DNA of 5,455 bases, taken from positions 1-5,455 of the forward strand of contig JAEYTV010000470.1 in assembly GCA_023433855.1 (NCBI GenBank). The letters run 5' to 3'. The stretch comes from Pseudomonadota bacterium. Lineage in GTDB: Bacteria > Pseudomonadota > Alphaproteobacteria > Rhizobiales > Rhizobiaceae. The number at the start of each line of letters is the position of its first letter. Positions within the stretch are counted from its first letter, which is position 1. Shown piece by piece: positions 1 to 5,455 of this stretch. The notes under the pieces were generated by a model that saw only the letters and a program-made list of their open reading frames with translations, was not told the origin of the DNA and made no database searches. Position numbers and translations under genes: made by a program.

Positions 1-135
1 ATCGTCACCAACGCGACCTTCGAACCGTTCACCGTCTACGGCCTGGTGGCGCTGATCTATTTCGCGATCAGCTTCCCCCTTTCGAAGTTCGGCAAATGGC
101 TGGAGTTCCGCATGGCTGCGGCTTACGCGCGATAA
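1..135 (+). CDS. C-terminal fragment of an ABC transporter permease, probably polar amino acid type
   Basis: Only the last 44 residues lie in the window; the reading frame is open from base 1 to a TAA stop at 133-135. The visible part has a short lead-in, then a hydrophobic segment at about fragment residues 12-27 (VYGLVALIYFAISFPLSKFG), followed by a basic, amphipathic tail (KWLEFR) ending in R. A last transmembrane helix of the form 'ALIYFxISxPLS' followed by K/R and 'LE' is typical of the HisM/GlnP/ArtQ family of inner-membrane permeases, which form the channel for amino acid uptake driven by a separate ATPase. That assignment comes from family knowledge and a short stretch, so the substrate cannot be named. 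No ATPase gene follows it; the next gene is alanine racemase after 300 bases, so any partner genes must lie upstream. It could be a permease of another ABC family. Confidence 0.7.
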   Translation: MVTNATFEPFTVYGLVALIYFAISFPLSKFGKWLEFRMAAAYAR

Positions 136-435
136 GAGGCTGGCTCGCCGCCGGACGCGGCCACCTCATACCGAAGCGGTGACTTCGAAGCTCTCGTACG
201 CGCAGCCGGCACCTCGCCTGACACGAGCGCCGTCTCGGCAGCAGCCCGACCGGATACCGTAACCGTTTCACGGCGGCGGTCGGACCAGGGGTGGCCTGGT
301 CCATCGGCGAAGGTGCGTCCCGCCGTTGTTCGCGGATGGAAATTGCTGTGCAACGCGAAGGAATCTGGATGGACTGCCTTCCTCCTGCCTTCGAAAGCGC
401 TAAGGTCGCCCGAAATAGCAATATCGCGAGCCGAA
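136..435. other. 300-base intergenic region between the permease and alr
   Basis: I find no credible gene here on either strand. The open frames that cross it have the Arg/Ser/Ala-rich composition of chance frames in high-GC DNA and no recognisable domain. The alr frame stays open upstream to an ATG at 313, but those extra residues look unlike the start of any alanine racemase. The main structure is the hairpin at 282-302. The promoter of alr should lie between this hairpin and 436, but no convincing -35/-10 pair is visible. Confidence 0.6.
282..302 (+). terminator. Strong GC-rich hairpin downstream of the permease gene, possible terminator
   Basis: GGACCAGG at 282-289 pairs perfectly with CCTGGTCC at 295-302, leaving a five-base loop GGTGG. 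This is an 8-bp stem with six G-C pairs. It lies 146 bases after the permease stop and 133 bases before alr. The run after it (ATCGGCGAAGG) has no T tract, so it is not a canonical Rho-independent terminator on the + strand. It could stop or stabilise the permease transcript, or be part of an untranslated leader of alr. Confidence 0.35.
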
Positions 436-1614
436 ATGACAGACTTCCAGAATGACCTTCTCCTTCCCGACCCGCTCGAGACCGACCCGTTCGAAATTGC
501 TCCGGTCCGATTGACCGTCGATCTTGCGGCGCTCGCCGACAACTGGCGGGACATGGCGCGGCTGTCGGGCAATGCGCGCACTGCCGCCGTGGTGAAGGCG
601 GATGCCTACGGCCTCGGGCTGGAGGACTGCAGCGAGGCGCTCTACCATGCGGGCGCCCGCGATTTCTTCGTAGCCGTCGCGCAGGAAGGTGTGACGCTGC
701 GCGCCTACGCACCCGAGGCCCGCATCTTCGTGCTCTCGGGCATCTGGCCGGGCCAGGAGCAGATGTTCTTCGAGAACGACCTGGTGCCGGTGATCGCTTC
801 GGAGGAACAGCTTGCCTTCTGGATGGGAGTGGTGGCCGAATACGGCGACTACCCGTGCGCGCTGCAGGTGGACACCGGCTTCAACCGGCTGGGCCTGACG
901 GTGCAGGACGCGCTGGCGCTGGCGGAAGATGTGTCGCGTCCCGCCAGCTTCTCGCCGGTGCTGGTGCTGTCGCATCTCCACAGCGGGGATACGCCCTCGG
1001 CCGCCAGCAACAAGACGCAACTGGAGTCTTTCCGGCAGGTTAGCGCCGCATTCGAAGGCATAGAATCAAGCCTCTCGGCTTCGGCCGGCATCTTCCTCGG
1101 GCCCGACTACCACTTCGACCTGACCCGCCCCGGGATTGCGCTTTACGGCGGCGAAGCCGTCAACGGCATGAAGCCGTTGCGGCCGGTGGCGACCGCGGAG
1201 GCCCGCATCATCCAGGTCCGTAATTCGCCGGCCGGAGGGACCGTCAGCTATGGCGCCACCCATCGATTGACGCGTCCTAGCCGCCTTGCGATCGCCTCTG
1301 TCGGCTATGCGGACGGCTATTTACGCTCTCAGTCAGGATCCGGCACCCCGCTTCGCGCAGACGGCACGGCAGGCGCCTCCGGCTTCATTTCGGGCCATCG
1401 CGTGCCCGTCGTTGGACGCATCACCATGGACCTCACCATCTTCGACGTGACGGACGCACCGGAAGCAGACATACGCGCCGGCGACTATGTCGAACTCTTC
1501 GGCCCCAATGTGCCAATCGATGAGGTGGCGCGTGCTGGGGGCACGATCGGTTACGAACTCCTCACCAGCCTCGGCCTGCGCCACGAGCGCCGCTACATCT
1601 ATCCAGAGGCGTAG
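436..1614 (+). CDS. alr: Alanine racemase, PLP-dependent
   Basis: This 392-residue cytoplasmic enzyme interconverts L- and D-alanine and so supplies D-alanine for peptidoglycan. The N-terminal barrel carries the PLP-lysine motif VVKADAYGLG, with Lys54 as the Schiff-base lysine. SHLHSGD lies at 179-185, and RPGIALYGG at 231-239 has the Arg expected to contact the pyridine nitrogen. The C-terminal beta domain has the second catalytic base Tyr272 (VSYGATHRL), SVGYADGY at 288-295, GRITMDL at 327-333 and IGYELLT at 371-377. All expected active-site elements are intact, and the length is close to the usual 360-390. The ATG at 436 is chosen because the frame upstream to 313 is not family-like. The ribosome site is weak (GCGAG about five bases before). 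Rhizobia can have a second, catabolic racemase (dadX), usually next to dadA; the radA-cvpA-purF context favours alr. Confidence 0.93.
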   Translation: MTDFQNDLLLPDPLETDPFEIAPVRLTVDLAALADNWRDMARLSGNARTAAVVKADAYGLGLEDCSEALYHAGARDFFVAVAQEGVTLRAYAPEARIFVLSGIWPGQEQMFFENDLVPVIASEEQLAFWMGVVAEYGDYPCALQVDTGFNRLGLTVQDALALAEDVSRPASFSPVLVLSHLHSGDTPSAASNKTQLESFRQVSAAFEGIESSLSASAGIFLGPDYHFDLTRPGIALYGGEAVNGMKPLRPVATAEARIIQVRNSPAGGTVSYGATHRLTRPSRLAIASVGYADGYLRSQSGSGTPLRADGTAGASGFISGHRVPVVGRITMDLTIFDVTDAPEADIRAGDYVELFGPNVPIDEVARAGGTIGYELLTSLGLRHERRYIYPEA

Positions 1615-1660
1615 CGGGCCCTTATTGCCTTCTGCGCGGTTTCCGGATTACAAAACATAA

Positions 1661-1675
1661 GTTCCGCTTTTGTTC
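1661..1675 (+). promoter_or_regulatory. Predicted LexA (SOS) box upstream of radA
   Basis: The sequence GTTCCGCTTTTGTTC is an exact match to GTTC-N7-GTTC, the direct-repeat LexA operator described for alphaproteobacteria such as Rhodobacter and Sinorhizobium. The T-rich right half of the spacer also fits, reading GAACAAAA on the reverse strand. The box ends 39 bases before the radA ATG and starts 46 bases after the alr stop, where a repressor would cover a radA promoter. A weak -10-like CATAAG at 1656-1661 touches its left edge, but no good -35 is visible. With equal base use, about 0.17 such motifs are expected by chance in the whole window on both strands, so one inside this 100-base gap in front of a DNA-repair gene is unlikely to be accidental. 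LexA binding itself is inferred. Confidence 0.7.
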
Positions 1676-1714
1676 CAGGCGGATTCGTGAGCATTCAGGG
1701 CGGCGACAGACTTC

Positions 1715-3118
1715 ATGGCAAAACCAAAAACCCAATTCGTGTGCCAGAACTGCGGCACTGTGCATAACCGCTGGGCAGGCAAGTGCGACGGCTGCGGCGA
1801 ATGGAACACCATTGTCGAAGAAGATCCGATGGGCGGCATCGGCGGCGGCCCTGGCCGTGCCCCGAAGAAGGGGCGCGCGGTGGCTCTCACCACGCTGTCC
1901 GGCGAGACGGAAGAAGCGCCGCGGATCCATACCGGCATCTCCGAGCTAGATCGGGCGACTGGCGGCGGCTTCGTGCGCGGCTCTGCCGTTCTGATCGGCG
2001 GCGATCCCGGGATCGGAAAATCGACGCTGCTGATGCAGGCGGCGGCAGCGCTCTCCCGCCGTGGTCACCGCATCATCTACGTCTCCGGAGAGGAGGCGGT
2101 AGCGCAGGTGCGGCTGCGCGCCCAGAGACTGGGTGCGGCAGAAACCGAGGTGCTGCTCGCGGCAGAGACGAATGTGGAAGACATTCTCGCGACGATATCG
2201 GAAGGCAAGCGGCCGGACCTCGTCATCATCGACTCCATCCAGACGCTCTGGAGCGACACGGCCGATTCGGCACCCGGCACCGTCACTCAGGTGCGTACAG
2301 GCGTGCAGGCGATGATCCGCTTTGCCAAGCAAACCGGGGCCGCCATGGTGCTGGTCGGGCATGTCACCAAGGAAGGGCAGATTGCAGGACCGCGCGTGGT
2401 CGAACACATGGTCGATGCGGTGCTTTATTTCGAAGGCGACCGCGGCCACCACTATCGCATCCTGCGCACTGTGAAGAACCGATTCGGGCCAACGGACGAG
2501 ATCGGCGTCTTCGAGATGTCCGACAAGGGTCTCCGCGAGGTTTCCAATCCGTCGGAACTCTTCCTCGGCGAACGAAATACGAAGGCGCCGGGTGCAGCCG
2601 TCTTCGCGGGGATGGAAGGCACCCGCCCGGTGCTGGTGGAAGTTCAGGCGCTTGTGGCGCAGACCTCGCTCGGCACGCCCCGACGCGCCGTGGTCGGCTG
2701 GGACAGTTCACGGCTGTCGATGATCCTCGCGGTATTGGAAGCCCATTGCGGTGTGCGCCTTGGGCAGCACGACGTGTATCTCAACGTGGCCGGGGGCTAT
2801 CGCATTTCCGAACCTGCGGCCGATCTTGCGGTCGCCTCGGCCTTGGTCTCGTCGCTCGCCGGGCTTGCCCTCCCCGCCGATTGCGTCTATTTCGGCGAAA
2901 TCAGCCTGTCTGGCGCCGTGCGGCCGGTTTCACAAACCGCACAGCGCCTCAAGGAGGCTGAAAAGCTCGGCTTTGGGGGTGCCATGCTGCCGGGTGGCTC
3001 GGCGGAAATACCCAAGGGCAACGGCAGCCGATGGATAGAGCTTGCCGACCTACCGGATCTCGTCGCCCGCATCGCGGGTTCTTCGGCGAAGCTCCGGCAA
3101 GCCGCGGAAGATGATTGA
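1715..3118 (+). CDS. radA: DNA repair protein RadA (Sms)
   Basis: RadA is a RecA-like ATPase that works with RecA in recombinational repair, driving branch migration of recombination intermediates. The 467-residue protein is full length (E. coli RadA is about 460). In order, it has a C4 zinc finger with Cys10, Cys13, Cys24 and Cys27; a Walker A motif GGDPGIGKST at 95-104; the SGEE segment at 124-127; a Walker B motif with LVIIDS at 169-174; the RadA-specific KNRFG motif at 254-258; and a C-terminal Lon-protease-like domain from about 290 to 457, which in this family is a DNA-binding scaffold without protease activity. The start MAKPKTQFVCQNCG is canonical. The ribosome site is poor: AGGG lies 14 bases upstream. 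A GTTC-N7-GTTC motif just before the gene suggests SOS induction. The next gene, cvpA, follows after 86 bases. Confidence 0.97.
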   Translation: MAKPKTQFVCQNCGTVHNRWAGKCDGCGEWNTIVEEDPMGGIGGGPGRAPKKGRAVALTTLSGETEEAPRIHTGISELDRATGGGFVRGSAVLIGGDPGIGKSTLLMQAAAALSRRGHRIIYVSGEEAVAQVRLRAQRLGAAETEVLLAAETNVEDILATISEGKRPDLVIIDSIQTLWSDTADSAPGTVTQVRTGVQAMIRFAKQTGAAMVLVGHVTKEGQIAGPRVVEHMVDAVLYFEGDRGHHYRILRTVKNRFGPTDEIGVFEMSDKGLREVSNPSELFLGERNTKAPGAAVFAGMEGTRPVLVEVQALVAQTSLGTPRRAVVGWDSSRLSMILAVLEAHCGVRLGQHDVYLNVAGGYRISEPAADLAVASALVSSLAGLALPADCVYFGEISLSGAVRPVSQTAQRLKEAEKLGFGGAMLPGGSAEIPKGNGSRWIELADLPDLVARIAGSSAKLRQAAEDD

Positions 3119-3204
3119 TCTTCCGTTAACGGATGCGCTGTTGTATGACGGCTGCGGGACGGCGGGGCGCCCTCCACAGTCGGCAAGTTCGGAGTAGTTC
3201 ACTC
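3119..3204. other. Gap between radA and cvpA
   Basis: This 86-base gap begins with a perfect 12-base palindrome, TCCGTTAACGGA at 3122-3133, immediately after the radA stop. It has no loop and no T tract, so it is a poor terminator. A GC-rich palindrome, GGGCGCCC, lies at 3165-3172. GGAG at 3191-3194 is the likely ribosome site for cvpA, ten bases before its ATG. No clear promoter is seen, so cvpA may be read through from radA. Confidence 0.4.
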
Positions 3205-3795
3205 ATGCCCATCACGATTTTCGACGGCATCGTCATCGCCGTGACGCTGTTTTCCGCCGTGCTTGCCATGGTGCGCGGTTTTTCACGAGAGGTGCTGTCG
3301 ATCGCAAGCTGGGTGGGCTCCGTTGCGGCCGCCTATTACCTCTACCCCCTGCTGCTGCCCTACGCCAGGAACTATACCGCCGATGACCGCATTGCGATCG
3401 CCGCCTCGGCCGGGATCATCTTCCTGATTGCACTGATTGTCATTTCCTTCATCACTACGCGGATTGCAGACTTCATCATCGACAGCCGCATCGGCGCGCT
3501 CGACCGCACGCTCGGCTTCCTGTTTGGCGCCGCCCGCGGCCTCCTGCTCCTCGTGGTTGCCGTTGCCTTCTTCAACTGGCTTGTTGCCGTCGACCGGCAG
3601 CCGACATGGGTGACACAGGCGAAGTCGAAGCCGTTTCTGGACACGCTCGTGGCCCGCCTCGAGGCTGTCCTGCCGGAAGACATCGAGCCGCAGCTCCGCG
3701 CCCGGATCCTCGGGCGCGAGGATGCTCCGGTCGAAACGGCTCCGGCGCAGGAGCAGCCACCCGCCGAAGATGCTCCCCCGGCAACAAATAATTGA
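3205..3795 (+). CDS. cvpA: CvpA family inner-membrane protein
   Basis: This 196-residue protein belongs to the CvpA family, named after a gene needed for colicin V production in E. coli, where it also precedes purF. Its biochemical function is not settled; work in enterobacteria links it to envelope integrity. Four hydrophobic segments are visible at about residues 4-22, 30-52, 62-84 and 103-126. Family hallmarks include the RGFSREVLSIASW segment (24-36) between the first two helices and LDRTLGFLFGAARG (99-112) leading into the fourth. The C-terminal 30 residues are rich in Ala, Pro and Glu and probably disordered. I start at the ATG at 3205, with GGAG ten bases upstream and the typical opening MPITIFDGIV. 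An in-frame ATG at 3133 would add 24 basic residues not expected for the family. Linkage to purF is conserved, but a direct role in purine synthesis is not shown. Confidence 0.93.
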   Translation: MPITIFDGIVIAVTLFSAVLAMVRGFSREVLSIASWVGSVAAAYYLYPLLLPYARNYTADDRIAIAASAGIIFLIALIVISFITTRIADFIIDSRIGALDRTLGFLFGAARGLLLLVVAVAFFNWLVAVDRQPTWVTQAKSKPFLDTLVARLEAVLPEDIEPQLRARILGREDAPVETAPAQEQPPAEDAPPATNN

Positions 3796-3865
3796 CTTTA
3801 TCTTGCGCTTGATGCAGCGCCAAACATCACCATCTGTGATACGAATTCGACTTCAGGTGAGCAAC

Positions 3866-3901
3866 GGGCTGGATAGCGGGGATGAACTCCCCGTCCGGCC
3901 C
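3866..3901 (+). terminator. Long stem-loop in the purF leader, terminator or attenuator candidate
   Basis: GGGCTGGA at 3866-3873 pairs with TCCGGCCC at 3894-3901 (eight pairs, one a U-G wobble). After a three-base bulge TAG on the 5' side, CGGGGA at 3877-3882 pairs with TCCCCG at 3888-3893, leaving a five-base loop TGAAC. The result is a 14-pair, mostly G-C stem. It is followed by the pyrimidine run TTCCATTTCTCC, a poor but T-containing tract. It lies 70 bases after the cvpA stop and 49 bases before the purF ATG. It could end cvpA transcripts, act as a leader structure controlling purF, or protect a processed 3' end. The pairing is seen directly; the role is inferred. Confidence 0.5.
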
Positions 3902-3918
3902 TTCCATTTCTCCGACAG

Positions 3919-3931
3919 GGACAAGTTGTCC
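3919..3931 (+). repeat. Short dyad just upstream of the purF ribosome site
   Basis: GGACAAGTTGTCC is an inverted repeat of two six-base arms (GGACAA and TTGTCC) around a single central G. It lies ten bases before the AAGGG ribosome site of purF. In DNA it has the form of an operator; in RNA it could only fold as a small stem of five pairs with a three-base loop. It does not resemble the enterobacterial PurR site. No regulator can be named. Confidence 0.35.
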
Positions 3932-3940
3932 AAAAGGGAT

Positions 3941-3945
3941 AAGGG
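3941..3945 (+). promoter_or_regulatory. Ribosome binding site that fixes the purF start
   Basis: AAGGG lies five bases before the ATG at 3951. This supports 3951 over the in-frame ATG at 3882, which is half buried in the leader stem-loop and has no purine-rich site at a proper distance in front of it. Confidence 0.65.
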
Positions 3946-3950
3946 CCAAG

Positions 3951-5453
3951 ATGACAGAGCCGGCTTCCGAGACGTTCGACGGTAACAATGTCAGCGAGTG
4001 GGATGGCGACACGCTTCGCGAGGAATGCGGTGTCTTCGGAATTCTCGGTCACCCGGACGCGGCGACGCTGACGGCGCTCGGCCTTCATGCCCTTCAGCAT
4101 CGCGGCCAGGAGGCGGCAGGCATCGTTTCGTTCGACGGTCTTCGGTTTCATTCAGAACGCCGCATGGGCCTCGTCGGCGATCATTACACGGATCCTGCGA
4201 CCATTGCGCGCCTGCCCGGCAATATCGCCATGGGCCATGTGCGGTATTCGACCACGGGCGAAGTGGCGCTGCGCAACGTGCAGCCGCTTTTTGCAGAACT
4301 CGAGGTCGGCGGCATAGCGGTGGCCCATAACGGCAACTTCACCAACGGCCTCACCCTTCGCCGGCAGCTCATCGCCGGCGGTGCCATCTGTCAATCGACT
4401 TCCGACACGGAAGTCGTGCTGCATCTGATCGCCCGCTCGCGCTACTCCTCCACTGCCGACCGCTTCATCGATGCCATGCGGCAAATGGAAGGCGGTTATT
4501 CCATGCTGGCGATCACGCGGACGAAGCTGATCGCCGCGCGCGATCCGACCGGCATCCGCCCCCTCGTCATGGGTGAACTCGACGGCAAGCCGATCTTCTG
4601 TTCGGAAACCTGCGCGCTCGACATCATCGGGGCGAAATATGTGCGCGACGTCGAGAACGGCGAAGTCATCATCTGCGAGATCCAGGCGGACGGCTCGATC
4701 TCCATTGACGCCCGCAGGGCAGGAACCGGGCAGCCGGAGCGGCTCTGCCTGTTCGAATATGTCTATTTCGCCCGACCGGACTCCATCGTCGGCGGCCGCA
4801 GCGTCTATGTGGCCCGCAAGAACATGGGCATCAACCTCGCCAAGGAGAGCCCGGTCGAGGCCGACGTCGTCGTACCCGTGCCGGATGGCGGCACCCCGGC
4901 AGCACTCGGCTATGCGCAGGAGAGCGGCATTCCGTTCGAATACGGAATCATCCGCAATCACTATGTGGGCCGCACCTTCATCGAGCCGACCCAGCAGATC
5001 CGCGCCTTCGGGGTGAAACTCAAGCACTCTGCAAATCGCGCGATGATCGCCGGAAAGCGCGTCGTGCTGGTCGACGATTCGATCGTGCGCGGCACGACGT
5101 CGCTGAAGATCGTCCAGATGATCCGCGACGCGGGTGCCAAGGAAGTACACTTCCGGGTGGCGAGCCCGATGATCTATTACCCGGATTTCTACGGCATCGA
5201 CACTCCGGACAGGGACAAGCTGATCGCCAACCAGTACGACAGCCTCGAAGCCATGTGCCGTTACATTGGCGCTGACTCGCTGGAGTTCCTGTCGATCAAC
5301 GGCCTCTACCGCGCGGTCGGCGGCGAAGATCGCAATGCGATCCGCCCGCAGTTCACCGACCATTACTTTACCGGTGAATACCCGACCCGCCTCCTCGACA
5401 AGGATGGCGAGACCATGGGCCGCAAGGTATCGGTGCTCGCCAGCAACGGCTGA
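3951..5453 (+). CDS. purF: Amidophosphoribosyltransferase (glutamine PRPP amidotransferase)
   Basis: PurF makes 5-phosphoribosylamine from PRPP and glutamine, the committed step of purine synthesis, in the cytoplasm. The 500-residue protein has a 25-residue propeptide followed by EECGVFG; Cys26 is the nucleophile that becomes residue 1 after cleavage. The N-terminal Ntn glutaminase domain has GHVRYST (Arg98, mature 73), HNGN at 126-129 and SSDTE at 151?-range with Asp152 (mature 127); the mature numbers match the conserved Arg73 and Asp127 of E. coli PurF. The C-terminal phosphoribosyltransferase domain has the PRPP loop VVLVDDSIVRGTTS at 371-384. Of the four Fe-S cysteines of the Bacillus enzyme only Cys266 (LCLFEY) has a counterpart. 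Asp412 (YPDFYGID) and Thr469 and Tyr472 before FTGEYPT stand where the others should be, so no [4Fe-4S] cluster is expected. The enzyme is normally inhibited by purine nucleotides. The stop lies two bases before the window ends. Confidence 0.97.
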   Translation: MTEPASETFDGNNVSEWDGDTLREECGVFGILGHPDAATLTALGLHALQHRGQEAAGIVSFDGLRFHSERRMGLVGDHYTDPATIARLPGNIAMGHVRYSTTGEVALRNVQPLFAELEVGGIAVAHNGNFTNGLTLRRQLIAGGAICQSTSDTEVVLHLIARSRYSSTADRFIDAMRQMEGGYSMLAITRTKLIAARDPTGIRPLVMGELDGKPIFCSETCALDIIGAKYVRDVENGEVIICEIQADGSISIDARRAGTGQPERLCLFEYVYFARPDSIVGGRSVYVARKNMGINLAKESPVEADVVVPVPDGGTPAALGYAQESGIPFEYGIIRNHYVGRTFIEPTQQIRAFGVKLKHSANRAMIAGKRVVLVDDSIVRGTTSLKIVQMIRDAGAKEVHFRVASPMIYYPDFYGIDTPDRDKLIANQYDSLEAMCRYIGADSLEFLSINGLYRAVGGEDRNAIRPQFTDHYFTGEYPTRLLDKDGETMGRKVSVLASNG

Positions 5454-5455
5454 TC

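Noticed and set aside
313..435. In-frame upstream extension of alr starting at the ATG at 313.
   Set aside because: The 41 extra residues do not resemble alanine racemase N-termini; the start at 436 gives a normal length.
123..581. Minus-strand open frame covering the permease-alr gap.
   Set aside because: It overlaps the start of alr, has no domain, and its Ser/Arg/Ala-rich composition looks like chance.
1783..2961. 392-codon + strand frame overlapping radA in another frame.
   Set aside because: The product is Arg-rich and of low complexity, as expected from a shifted frame of a GC-rich gene; radA has all its motifs in its own frame.
3792..3820. TTGACT over the cvpA stop codon as a -35 element for purF.
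   Set aside because: No -10-like hexamer is found 16-18 bases downstream; the expected positions are GC-rich.
3805..3820. Small hairpin GCGCT/AGCGC after cvpA as a terminator.
   Set aside because: The stem has only five pairs and no T tract follows it.
3842..3849. Palindrome CGAATTCG in the purF leader.
   Set aside because: An eight-base palindrome is too short to support a function by itself.
3882..3950. In-frame upstream start for purF at 3882.
   Set aside because: The ATG is partly buried in a strong stem-loop and lacks a ribosome site, while 3951 has AAGGG at five bases' distance.
4152..5363. Long open frame of 403 codons on the minus strand inside purF.
   Set aside because: It lies fully antisense to a complete, well-conserved purF, has no recognisable motif, and long antisense frames are common in high-GC genes.

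Overview
This window is a stretch of high-GC chromosomal housekeeping DNA, almost certainly from an alphaproteobacterium of the order Hyphomicrobiales (Rhizobiales), most likely Rhizobiaceae. The evidence is protein character (RadA, CvpA, PurF and alanine racemase all read as rhizobial), the alr-radA-cvpA-purF gene order, which I recall from rhizobia and relatives, and a LexA box of the alphaproteobacterial GTTC-N7-GTTC type rather than the enterobacterial type.

Layout, all genes on the + strand: (1) 1-135, the C-terminal 44 residues of an inner-membrane permease, probably from a polar amino acid ABC transporter. (2) 136-435, a 300-base gap with a strong GC-rich hairpin at 282-302 and no convincing gene. 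(3) 436-1614, alanine racemase (alr). (4) 1615-1714, a 100-base gap with a perfect GTTC-N7-GTTC motif at 1661-1675, 39 bases before radA. (5) 1715-3118, radA, a DNA repair and recombination ATPase. (6) 3205-3795, cvpA, a small membrane protein. (7) 3796-3950, a 155-base purF leader with a long stem-loop and a short dyad. (8) 3951-5453, purF, the first committed enzyme of purine synthesis, complete with its stop codon two bases before the window ends.

The genes are functionally mixed: cell-wall precursor supply (D-alanine), branch migration during recombination, a CvpA-family membrane protein and purine synthesis. The cvpA-purF pairing is also known from enterobacteria. Gaps of 87 to 300 bases between neighbours suggest separate regulatory inputs rather than one tight operon. 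The two best leads are the likely SOS control of radA and the PurF architecture: it keeps a 25-residue propeptide before the catalytic Cys but has lost three of the four cysteines that bind the [4Fe-4S] cluster in the Bacillus-type enzyme. I see no mobile element, CRISPR array, tRNA, rRNA or undescribed multi-gene system.
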